From BOG-908 sp964247675 (lineage in GTDB: Bacteria > Pseudomonadota > Alphaproteobacteria > Acetobacterales > Acetobacteraceae): 13,517 bases of DNA. Of the stretch, positions 7,688 to 13,517 are shown piece by piece (the stretch's first letter is position 1; each line of letters begins with the position of its first letter). The stretch is from assembly GCA_964247675.1 (NCBI GenBank), contig CAXTVW010000094.1, positions 1-13,517 on the forward strand, in the 5' to 3' direction. The position numbers were made by a program, and so were the translations under genes. The notes beneath the pieces were generated by a model. That model searched no databases and was not told where the DNA came from. It worked only from the letters and a program-made list of their open reading frames with translations.

Positions 7688-8329
7688 ATGACCGTTACGA
7701 TCACAGCGTTCGAGAAATCACCCGATGGCGGCCGCGGACTGGCGCGTGATACGCGCGTACGCTGGGCGCTCGAGGAAGTGGGCCAGCCTTATGCGGTTCG
7801 TCTGGTTTCGTTCGGGGCGATGAAGGACGAGTCACACCTGGCGCTCAATCCCTTTGGCCAGATCCCGACTTACGAGGAGGGCGATCTCGGGCTGTTCGAG
7901 ACGGGGGCGATCGTCCTGCACATCGCCGAGCGCCATGCGGGGCTGTTGCCGGACGATGCGGATGGCCGGGCGCGCGCCATCATGTGGATGTTCGCGGCGC
8001 TGAGTACGGTGGAGCCGCCGGTCATCGAGCTGAGCATTGCGAGGCTTTTCGAGGAGGACAAGCCATGGTCCGCGGCGCGTCTGCCGCTTGTGCAGGATCG
8101 TGTGCGTGACCGGCTGGGCCGGCTCTCCCGGCGGCTCGGCGAGGCTGCGTGGCTGGACGGGGCGTTCAGCGCGGGCGATCTGATGATGGTGTCGGTGCTG
8201 CTCCGGCTGCGTATGTCGGGGTTGCTGGATGCGTATCCGAACCTTGCCGCGTATGTGGCCCGGGGAGAGGCGCGGCCGGCATATGAGCGGGCGTTCGCTG
8301 CGCAACTGGCGGTCAATCGCGCCGGGTAA
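7688..8329 (+). CDS. Glutathione S-transferase-like protein
   Basis: The 213-residue length is typical of cytosolic GSTs. The N-terminal thioredoxin-like domain shows RDTRVRWALEEVGQPY (20-35), the cis-Pro loop NPFGQIPTYE (54-63) and FETGAIVLHIAE (70-81), which matches the glutathione gamma-glutamyl-binding ESxAI motif with Thr in place of Ser. The helical C-terminal domain has FSAGDLMMVSVLLRL, the usual N-capping box region. The expected role is glutathione conjugation or reduction in the cytoplasm; the substrate cannot be told. The ATG at 7688 has a strong GGGAGGGAG Shine-Dalgarno 7 nt upstream. It starts 38 bp after a repeat element, so its promoter is unclear. Confidence 0.9.
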   Translation: MTVTITAFEKSPDGGRGLARDTRVRWALEEVGQPYAVRLVSFGAMKDESHLALNPFGQIPTYEEGDLGLFETGAIVLHIAERHAGLLPDDADGRARAIMWMFAALSTVEPPVIELSIARLFEEDKPWSAARLPLVQDRVRDRLGRLSRRLGEAAWLDGAFSAGDLMMVSVLLRLRMSGLLDAYPNLAAYVARGEARPAYERAFAAQLAVNRAG

Positions 8330-8432
8330 ACGGCGGGGTGAGGGCGGGCGGGTTCCGCATGCGGGGATTGATGGCGCGGCGGCCGGCGAAACCAAGATAG
8401 GCCATGATTGAGAGCGGGAGGCCGTGGGCACC

Positions 8433-8594
8433 ATGGACGATCTCTACGATGACGATCTCGTTGCACGGTCCGAGAACCAGGCCGAGCTGTTGCGGCACGT
8501 GGCGGCCGGCGAGCGGCCGAACACGGTAGCGGACTGCACCACCATCGCAGCGGAAATCGGCTTGTTGGGTATGGAGCGGGCGCGCGCGTTGTGA
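8433..8594 (+). pseudogene. Truncated DUF29-like fragment
   Basis: The 53-codon frame reads MDDLYDDDLVARSENQAELL, then RHVAAGERPNTVADCTTIAA, then EIGLLGMERARAL. This resembles the N-terminal third of DUF29 proteins (YxxDFxxWxxEQAxLLR, then a motif like NIAEEIExLG). Intact members are roughly 140-160 residues, and here the frame stops just after the EIGLLG segment, so it looks truncated. GGGAGG lies 11 nt before the ATG, a long spacing. Its TGA (8592-8594) overlaps the GTG at 8591 of the next frame. DUF29 has no established function known to me. It could alternatively be a short functional protein. Confidence 0.5.
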
Positions 8595-9304
8595 CTGTCG
8601 CAGGGGGAGCGAGGAGCCTTGCCGTAGGCGAAGTCTTGCGGCGGTCGCTAGCACTGACAGGCCGCTTGATCGCGCCGTTTGGGCTCATGTGTGCTGTAAG
8701 CTCAAGCCCGGGCATCCTGGAGGCTCGGGACGGACGCGCCCACGTCATTCACCTGCACGTATTTTTCATCGCGCATGGGTAGCGGGCTTATTCCCTGGCC
8801 GCGCTGGGCTTTGTTCTGATGGTTGTGGCGGCTGGAACGGTTGTGACCACTGCATCCAGCCTTATGGATGGCGAGACGATCAGCGTCATCGAGGGGTTGG
8901 AAGTCGCGCGGCACAGTTTTTTGCCGCTGAGCGGAGTCTATTTCGTTGCAATGGTAATGCTTGCCGTTGGGCTTTTTGCTTTCGTTCTACCTTGGCTGGC
9001 GGTGGCTTCAGTGTTGTTTGTAGTGTTGCCGGTTTGTGTGCTGGAGCGGAGGGGCGTCGCATCCAGCTTCAAACGCACTATGACATTGACAAGAGGCGTG
9101 CGAATGCGGTTGGCCGGGTTGTTGATTGTCGTCCTGGTCCTGTATGGAATCGAGGGCGGGTATGAGAATGCGGTCTGGCGGCTGTTTGGATGGCGATCAG
9201 CACTCCCTTTCGAGTTGGTGGCGCAAGGCATCCTGGTGTTGTTCTATTTGGTTCTGATGACGGTAGTTCATCGGGACCTTGTAGGCGACGCCAGTTCGCT
9301 TTGA
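8591..9304 (+). pseudogene. Polytopic membrane protein interrupted by an in-frame amber codon
   Basis: One reading frame runs from GTG 8591 to TGA 9302-9304 (238 codons), broken only by TAG at 8780-8782 (codon 64). The first part, SLAVGEVLRRSLALTGRLIA, is a typical start for DUF975/GDPD-membrane-domain-like proteins. The second part continues with several hydrophobic helices (YSLAALGFVLMVVAAGTVV; VMLAVGLFAFVLPWLAVASV; AGLLIVVLVLYGIE) and the family-like VCVLERRGVASSFKRTMTLT. Codons ending in T or A are more frequent than in the neighbours. Residues about 45-63 look non-membrane and may reflect further damage. A gene caller would report only 8819-9304 (161 residues), missing the N-terminus. 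A sequencing error at the TAG is possible. It converges on gshA. Confidence 0.6.
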
Positions 9305-9400
9305 GCCTGAATCGTTCTCGTAGAGCCACGAGTTACTTGATTTCACGGCAAAACGAGACGTCCCTGTCGGCCGGCTGGTTGAGCGCGCGACAGCGGAGTC

Positions 9401-9443
9401 AAAAGTTTTTTGCTTCTTTTTTGCAAAAAAGAAGGCCTTGCTT
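9401..9443. repeat. Solo arm of the inverted-repeat element (copy 3)
   Basis: This is one 43-bp arm without a core or partner, with TTTTTTGCAAAAAA at its centre in place of TTTTTTTCAAAAAA, so the hairpin CTTCTTTTTTGCAAAAAAGAAG (9413-9434) is a perfect palindrome. It lies in the convergent gap between the membrane pseudogene and gshA, 12 bp beyond the gshA stop. It may be an ancestral half-unit or the remnant of a deleted full copy. Confidence 0.9.
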
Positions 9444-9455
9444 CCTTGCCTCGCC

Positions 9456-10823
9456 CTAAACCGCGGCTTCCTCGAAGATGCGCGTGACATCCCCGCCCCA
9501 AGCGCCCGCGTAACGCGCCAGCCAGTGCTGTGCCTGGTTGGGCGCGCCGGCGACGATCGCGTCCAGCGGGTCCAGGTAGGTCTCCTCGCCCAGACCGCGG
9601 GTGCGCAGGCCGTCGCGGGCAATGGCCAAGGCGTAGCGGGCGAGGTCTCGCACGGTGCCGGTGGCGAACGGAGCGTCCAGGCCGTGGCGGGGGACTTCGG
9701 CGCGAATGGCGGCCAGCGTGCGCCAGTCCTGGGCGCGGACCAGGTTGTGGGCGGCGTGCAGGGCCGCGTCGTCGTAGAGCAGGCCGACCCAGAAGGCGGA
9801 TTGGGCGAGCATCATGGCGGGCGTGCCGGCGTCCGCACCGCGCATTTCCAGGAATCGCTTCAGGCGCACTTCGGTGAATACCGTGGTGAAGTGGTCGGCG
9901 AAGTCCCCGATCGTGGCGGTGATGCCGTGCAGCGCGTCCACGCGGCCGGCCATGAACTCACGGAAGCTGGCGCCGGCCACGTCGATCAGGCGGCCTTCGC
10001 GGGCGACGAAATACATCGGCACGTCGAGCAGCCAGTCGGCGTAGCGTTCGAAGCCGAAGCCGTCCTCAAAGAAGACCGGGGCGATGCCGGTGCGGTCGGG
10101 GTCGGTGTCCGTCCAGACGTTGGCGCGGGCGGACTGGAAGCCGTTGGGGCGGCCCTCGGTGAAGGGAGAGTTGGCGAACAGGGCGGTGGCGACAGGTTGC
10201 AGCAGCAGGCCCACGCGGAGCTTGCGGACCATGTCCGCCTCGGAGGCGAAATCGAGGTTCACCTGCACGGTGCAGGTGCGCAGCATCATGTCCAGGCCGA
10301 GATTGCCCACCAGCGGCATGTAGCGGCGCATGATGGCGTAGCGGGATTTCGGCATGAACGGCATGTCCGACCGGCGGGCGGTGGGGTGGAAGCCCAGGGG
10401 GGCGAAGCCCAATCCGAGCGGGCCGCCGACGGCGTGCACGTCGGCGAAGTGGCGGTCCAGTTCGGCGCGGGTTTCGTGCAGGCTGGCCAGCGGAGCGCCG
10501 GAAAGCTCGAACTGGCCGGCGGGCTCCAGGGAGACGCTCTCGCCGTCCTTTTTCAGGCCGATGAGGTTGTCCTGGTCGCGGATCCCTTCCCAGCCGCGGT
10601 CCGCGATGCCGGTCAGCATGGCGTGGATGCCGCGTGGTTCGTAGGCGGGGGCAGCGTAGTCGCCGCCCAGGCCCTCCCCAGTGCCGGGGCGGCGGAAGCC
10701 GAACTTCTCGTGCTCGGTGCCGATGCGAAAGGCGCCGGGCGGCTTGCAGCCTTCGGCGAAATAGGCGGCCAGTTCACGCACGTGCCCGATCGGGGTCGTG
10801 TCTTCCTCACCGGGGTTGGACAT
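9456..10823 (-). CDS. gshA: Glutamate-cysteine ligase (plant/alphaproteobacterial type)
   Basis: It catalyses ATP-dependent formation of gamma-glutamylcysteine, the first and usually rate-limiting step of glutathione synthesis in the cytoplasm. The 455-residue length fits the plant-type class. Visible motifs are RIGTEHEKFGF (33-43), SLEPAGQFELSG (98-109), RYAIMRRYMP (161-170) and MLRTCTVQVNLDF (180-192), all characteristic of this class and lining the substrate and ATP sites. The start is ATG 10823, preceded by AGGAG at 10828-10832. The frame is open further upstream to 10937, but that stretch is translated repeat element (FFASFLQKEG) and should not be annotated as protein. It lies downstream of rsmE on the same strand, with element copy 4 filling most of the 225-bp gap. 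Confidence 0.95.
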   Translation of the reverse strand: MSNPGEEDTTPIGHVRELAAYFAEGCKPPGAFRIGTEHEKFGFRRPGTGEGLGGDYAAPAYEPRGIHAMLTGIADRGWEGIRDQDNLIGLKKDGESVSLEPAGQFELSGAPLASLHETRAELDRHFADVHAVGGPLGLGFAPLGFHPTARRSDMPFMPKSRYAIMRRYMPLVGNLGLDMMLRTCTVQVNLDFASEADMVRKLRVGLLLQPVATALFANSPFTEGRPNGFQSARANVWTDTDPDRTGIAPVFFEDGFGFERYADWLLDVPMYFVAREGRLIDVAGASFREFMAGRVDALHGITATIGDFADHFTTVFTEVRLKRFLEMRGADAGTPAMMLAQSAFWVGLLYDDAALHAAHNLVRAQDWRTLAAIRAEVPRHGLDAPFATGTVRDLARYALAIARDGLRTRGLGEETYLDPLDAIVAGAPNQAQHWLARYAGAWGGDVTRIFEEAAV

Positions 10824-10848
10824 GGAGCTCCTGGGAGACGGGGAGGGA

Positions 10849-11020
10849 GGAAGGCCTTCTTTTTGAAGAAAAGAAGCAAAAAACTTTTGCTCCTCTGCCT
10901 GCATCAGGGAGCGGCCTGGTTCTGCAGATCCGTGCACTGACAGAACCAGCGCGCGCCCTCGGTGCAGGCGGGGAGCTAAAGTTTTCTGGTCCTTTTTTTC
11001 AAAAAAGGACTTTTGCCTTG
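10849..11020. repeat. Inverted-repeat intergenic element, copy 4 (diverged, core type B)
   Basis: The left arm (10849-10892) resembles the common arm, with the hairpin CTTCTTTT/AAAAGAAG (10856-10876). The right arm has changed to the hairpin GTCCTTTTTT/AAAAAAGGAC (10989-11010). The arms no longer match each other exactly, but each keeps its own stem. The core has nested stems: GCCTGCA/TGCAGGC outside and CTGGTTCTG (10916-10924)/CAGAACCAG (10941-10949) inside. It lies between the rsmE stop and the gshA start. Confidence 0.9.
10866..10999. terminator. Predicted intrinsic terminator between rsmE and gshA (element copy 4)
   Basis: The long imperfect stem pairs the GAAGC side (10873) with GGTCC (10988-10992), with T7 at 10993-10999 on the plus strand. 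On the minus strand, the direction rsmE and gshA are read, the distal tract is interrupted (TTTTCTTC), so termination toward gshA may be weaker than in the other copies. The second local hairpin GTCC...GGAC lies 36-60 bp after the rsmE stop. Confidence 0.5.
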
Positions 11021-11048
11021 CCTTGCCTACCTTCTGTTTCGGTCGCGC

Positions 11049-11747
11049 TCAATTGGTTGACCACCCAGGCGCCTGCAAGAGGGCCAGCCCGGCCACCGCC
11101 GCCGTCTCCGCACGCAGGATGAGCGAACCCAGCGAGATCGGGCGGACGAAGCTGGCGCGGCGCAAAGCATCCGTCTCGGCCGCAGCGAAGCCCCCTTCGG
11201 GTCCGACCAGGAGGGCGTGGGCGTCCCTGGCCGGCGGGCCGGGGCGCGTGCGCTCCAGCGCCGCGGCGAGCGGCCGGGCAGCAGGCCAGGCGGCGAGCAG
11301 GCCGGCCAGGTCGGTGGGCGGTTCGATCGCCGGCAGGTCGAGGCGCTCGCATTGCTCGGCCGCCTCGCGGGTGATCGCGGCCAGGCGCTCCTCGTTGACG
11401 CGGGCGGCGTTCGTGCGCGCGGTCATGACGGGACGCAGGGAGGTCACGCCGAGCTCGGTGGCCTGGCGGACCAGCAGGTCGGTGGCGTCGCGCTTCAGCG
11501 GGGCGAAGGCCAACACCAGCTCCTGGCTGGCGCGCTGCGGGCGCAGCGCGCGCTCCACGGCCAGCACGGCGCGGCCGCGGCGCAGCGCGCCTATGCGGGC
11601 CAGCCACTCGCCATCCTGCCCATTGAACACGGCGATTGCGGCGCCGGCCGCCAGGCGCAGGACGTTTGCGAGGTAGTGCGCCTGGGCCTCGCTGGGGACG
11701 AGCTCTGCGCCTTCGTTGAGGGGCGCTTCGATGAAGATACGCTGCAT
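11049..11747 (-). CDS. rsmE: 16S rRNA (uracil(1498)-N(3))-methyltransferase
   Basis: RsmE is a SPOUT-class, S-adenosylmethionine-dependent enzyme that methylates U1498 of 16S rRNA in the 30S subunit. The 232-residue protein shows the N-terminal PUA-like part HYLANVLR (24-31), then KRDATDLLVRQATELGV (85-101), EAAEQCERLDLP (128-139), VGPEGGF (181-187) and SLGSLILRAETAAVAGLAL (205-223). The last two form the knotted cofactor pocket. ATG at 11747 is preceded by AGGA (complement of 11756-11759) with 8-nt spacing. A longer open frame extends upstream to 12176 but crosses the divergent ubiA gene and is spurious. The gene order rsmE-gshA, divergent from ubiA, is common in alphaproteobacteria to my knowledge. 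Confidence 0.95.
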   Translation of the reverse strand: MQRIFIEAPLNEGAELVPSEAQAHYLANVLRLAAGAAIAVFNGQDGEWLARIGALRRGRAVLAVERALRPQRASQELVLAFAPLKRDATDLLVRQATELGVTSLRPVMTARTNAARVNEERLAAITREAAEQCERLDLPAIEPPTDLAGLLAAWPAARPLAAALERTRPGPPARDAHALLVGPEGGFAAAETDALRRASFVRPISLGSLILRAETAAVAGLALLQAPGWSTN

Positions 11748-11781
11748 TGACCGTTTCCTGACCGGCACGCACATAACCCAG

Positions 11782-12696
11782 GTGAGCGCACAACCGGAAA
11801 TCCCCCCACACACGGATATTGCAGCGGATGGTTGGGTGGCGCGCATGCCGGCCTGGGTGCGGCCGTATCTGCTGCTGGCAAGGTTGGACCGGCCGACCGG
11901 CATCTGGCTGCTGTTCCTGCCCGGCGCGTGGGGCATCCTGCTGGCGCGCGACGCTTTGGCGCCGACGCTGCGGCTGCTGGCGCTGTTCGCGGCGGGCTCC
12001 GTGGTGATGCGGGCGGCGGGCTGCGTGGTGAATGACATGTGGGACCGCGACCTGGACGCGCAGGTGGCGCGCACGAAGGCGCGTCCGCTGGCCAGCGGCG
12101 CCCTGCGGCTGCGCCAGGCGGCGGTGTTCCTCCTGCTGCTTCTGGGCGCCGGGTTGGCGGTGCTGCTGCAGCTCAACCGGACGGCGCAGGCGCTTGGCGC
12201 CAGCTCGCTGATCCTGGTGTTCGTCTATCCACTGGCCAAGCGCTTCACCTGGTGGCCGCAGCTGGTGATGGGCGCCACGTTCGGCGTGGGGGCGCCGGTG
12301 GGCTACGCCGCGGCGTCCGGCCAGGTGGACGATGCCTGCGCGGCGATCTACGCCGCCGCCATACTGTGGGACCTGGGCTTCGACACGATCTACGGGTTCC
12401 AGGACATGGAGGACGATGCGGTGGTGGGCGTGCGCAGCACGTCGCGTCGGTTCGCCCACATGCCGCGGCGGTTCGTGGGCGGGGCGTATGCCGGGTGCGT
12501 GCTGGCGCTGGCGGCGGCCGGCGCGCTGGCCGGGCTGGGCTGGGCGTATCCGTTCGTGCTGGTGGTGCCGATCTGCCTGCTTGGCTGGCAGGTGTGGCAA
12601 CTGAATGCGGCCGATCCGCGGGGGTGCCTGCGGCTGTTCCGGCTGAACCGGGCGACTGGGGTGGCGGTGGCGGTGGCTTTGCTTGCCGGGCGGTGA
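11782..12696 (+). CDS. ubiA: 4-hydroxybenzoate polyprenyltransferase
   Basis: UbiA attaches the polyprenyl tail to 4-hydroxybenzoate in the membrane, an early step of ubiquinone synthesis. With GTG 11782 as start it has 304 residues, normal for the family. The first Asp-rich motif is NDMWDRDLD (84-92), followed by ARTKARPLASG (95-105). The second is YGFQDMEDD (204-212), followed by VGVRSTSRRF. These bind Mg-diphosphate, and about eight hydrophobic helices surround them. The start is uncertain: ATG 11731 has a better Shine-Dalgarno (GAGGGG, 11718-11723) but overlaps the rsmE start by 17 bp. GTG 11782 leaves 34 bp and gives an N-terminus (DGWVARMPAWVRPYLLLARL) like that of relatives. An element begins 7 bp after the stop. 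Confidence 0.93.
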   Translation: MSAQPEIPPHTDIAADGWVARMPAWVRPYLLLARLDRPTGIWLLFLPGAWGILLARDALAPTLRLLALFAAGSVVMRAAGCVVNDMWDRDLDAQVARTKARPLASGALRLRQAAVFLLLLLGAGLAVLLQLNRTAQALGASSLILVFVYPLAKRFTWWPQLVMGATFGVGAPVGYAAASGQVDDACAAIYAAAILWDLGFDTIYGFQDMEDDAVVGVRSTSRRFAHMPRRFVGGAYAGCVLALAAAGALAGLGWAYPFVLVVPICLLGWQVWQLNAADPRGCLRLFRLNRATGVAVAVALLAGR

Positions 12697-12703
12697 AGGG
12701 AGC

Positions 12704-12877
12704 AAGCAAGGCCTTCTTTTTTGAAAAAAAGAAGCAAAAAACTTTTACTTCCCTGCCTGCATCATCGTGCGGCCTGGTTCTGCCAAAGCGAGCGCTTGCA
12801 GGACCGGCGCGGGCGTTCGCGCAGGCGGGGTAGTAAAAGTTTTTTGCTTCTTTTTTTCAAAAAAGAAGGCCTTGCTT
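12704..12877. repeat. Inverted-repeat intergenic element, copy 5 (core type B)
   Basis: Arms at 12704-12746 and 12835-12877 are perfect reverse complements and identical to those at 75 and 7499. The 88-bp core is instead related to the copy at 10849, sharing CTGCATCA and GCGGCCTGGTTCTGC. CTGGTTCTGC (12774-12783) pairs with GCAGGACCGG (12798-12807) as 10 bp if two G-U pairs are allowed. It fills almost all of the gap from the ubiA stop to the methyltransferase ATG. Confidence 0.95.
12724..12857. terminator. Predicted bidirectional intrinsic terminator (element copy 5)
   Basis: The stem from GAAGC (12731-12735) to GCTTC (12846-12850) is followed by T7 at 12851-12857, with A7 at 12724-12730. 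It would end ubiA transcription 27 bp before the next start codon. Confidence 0.65.
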
Positions 12878-12884
12878 CCTTTCC

Positions 12885-13517
12885 ATGACCAACCCCGAAG
12901 CGTTCATCCGCGCCCACACCCGGCCCGCGCGTGCGCCGCTTGTGCCGGAGTTCACGCTCCATCTGGCCACCGAGATCACACCGATCTGGCAGGCGACCGA
13001 GGACTGGCTCGCCGCGCGGAACATGGCGCCGCCGTTCTGGGCGTTTGCCTGGCCGGGCGCGCAGGCGCTGGCGCGGCTGTTGCTGGATCAGCCGGCCCAT
13101 GCCGCGGGGCGGCGCGTGATGGATTTTGCGGCGGGATGCGGGCTGGCGGCGTTGGCCGCCGCGCGGACAGGCGCGTTGCGTGTGGAGGCGGCGGAGATCG
13201 ACACGCTGGCGGTGGCGGCGATTGCGCTGAACGCGCGGGAGAACGGCGTGGTGGTGGAAACGCTGGCCGGGGATGTGGTGGGCCAGGCATGCCGGTGGGA
13301 CCTGATCCTGTGCGGCGACGTGTGTTACGAGGCGCCGATGGCGCGGAGTGTGACGGCCTGGCTGCGGCAATGCGCGGCGTCCGGCGCCACGGTCTGGATG
13401 GCGGACCCCGGGCGCGCTTACGTCCCGAAGGAGGGGCGCCGGGAGATCGCCAGCTACGATGTGCCGACTACGCTGGAGCTTGAGGACCGGACGGTCCGGC
13501 GGACGGTGGTGTTTGAA
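12885..13517 (+). CDS. Class I SAM methyltransferase, ETFB/ribosomal L12 lysine-methyltransferase type (3' end outside window)
   Basis: The 211 visible codons have no stop. PFWAFAWPGAQALARLLLDQ (about 49-68) and DFAAGCGLAALAAARTGA (about 79-96) form the Rossmann cofactor site, with the acidic residue in AEIDTLAVAAIALNARENG following. LILCGDVCYE (about 142-151) matches the GDxxY[DE] post-II motif of the METTL20/ETFBKMT family, which methylates lysines on electron-transfer flavoprotein beta and, in some bacteria, ribosomal protein L7/L12. The substrate here is inferred. Such proteins are about 215-225 residues, so only a few are missing. ATG 12885 lies 7 bp after an element arm. No Shine-Dalgarno is seen at normal spacing; the nearest is AAGAAGG at 12863-12869, 15 nt away inside the arm. 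MTNPEAFIRAHTR is a typical family start. Confidence 0.85.
   Translation, partial: MTNPEAFIRAHTRPARAPLVPEFTLHLATEITPIWQATEDWLAARNMAPPFWAFAWPGAQALARLLLDQPAHAAGRRVMDFAAGCGLAALAAARTGALRVEAAEIDTLAVAAIALNARENGVVVETLAGDVVGQACRWDLILCGDVCYEAPMARSVTAWLRQCAASGATVWMADPGRAYVPKEGRREIASYDVPTTLELEDRTVRRTVVFE

Noticed and set aside
7476..7691. Short frames encoding KKRSKKLLLP or FCFFFSKKKALL peptides here and at each element
   Set aside because: They are translations of the AT-rich arms, recur with every copy in several frames, and have no start signals. They are likely to be mis-annotated as small proteins.
8355..8364. CCGCATGCGG palindrome after the GST-like stop as a terminator
   Set aside because: The 10-bp palindrome leaves almost no loop and no T tract follows on either strand.
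8313..8432. Minus-strand tail reading MAYLGFAGRRAINPRMRNPP as a possible transposase remnant
   Set aside because: It is too short, with no recognisable transposase motif or inverted repeats around it.
10824..10937. N-terminal extension of GshA
   Set aside because: It translates the repeat element; the AGGAG-preceded ATG at 10823 gives the normal family N-terminus.
10999..12705. 568- and 375-codon minus-strand frames extending rsmE upstream
   Set aside because: The 568-codon frame is a shadow of both genes; the 375-codon frame is rsmE plus antisense of ubiA. RsmE proper begins at MQRIF (11747).

Overview
The window is high-GC DNA with alphaproteobacterial gene content: a plant-type glutamate-cysteine ligase, a TIGR02300 (FYDLN) protein, ubiA and rsmE back to back, and an ETFB/L12-type lysine methyltransferase. 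Together with the AT-rich KKRSKKL/FFSKKKA-encoding intergenic repeats, this suggests a member of the Acetobacteraceae (Rhodospirillales). The family assignment is inferred from memory of similar genomes and was not searched.

Layout. Positions 1-54 are probably the 3' end of a plus-strand gene. A minus-strand pair follows (6062 to 238) encoding two very large paralogous beta-strand-repeat proteins, probably surface or secreted adhesins with no visible signal peptide or autotransporter barrel. A 340-bp divergent gap with an AT-rich patch separates them from plus-strand genes: a TIGR02300 acidic zinc-ribbon protein (6403-6738), a membrane-anchored CxxC...CxxC protein (6879-7466) and a glutathione S-transferase-like protein (7688-8329). 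Next is a decayed patch (8433-9304) holding a truncated DUF29-like reading frame and a polytopic membrane protein frame interrupted by an in-frame amber codon. Then come minus-strand gshA (10823-9456) and rsmE (11747-11049), divergent from ubiA (11782-12696), and a methyltransferase gene that runs off the right edge.

The most unusual content is a family of five intergenic elements at 75-227, 7499-7649, 9401-9443 (a solo arm), 10849-11020 and 12704-12877. Three full copies share a perfect 43-bp terminal inverted repeat around a variable GC-rich core that itself folds. Each full copy reads as a nearly symmetrical, bidirectional intrinsic terminator: a long stem followed by a T tract, mirrored on the other strand. 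Every copy lies just after a gene 3' end and none lies in a divergent gap. The diverged copy keeps its hairpins through matching changes on both sides, which suggests the folded form is maintained. Three downstream genes (the GST-like gene, gshA and the methyltransferase) start only 7-38 bp after an element, so the element must be read through, carry a promoter, or act as a conditional leader.

Functionally, most genes are housekeeping: glutathione synthesis, 16S rRNA methylation, ubiquinone prenylation and protein methylation. They sit beside an accessory adhesin-like locus and a small zone of gene decay.
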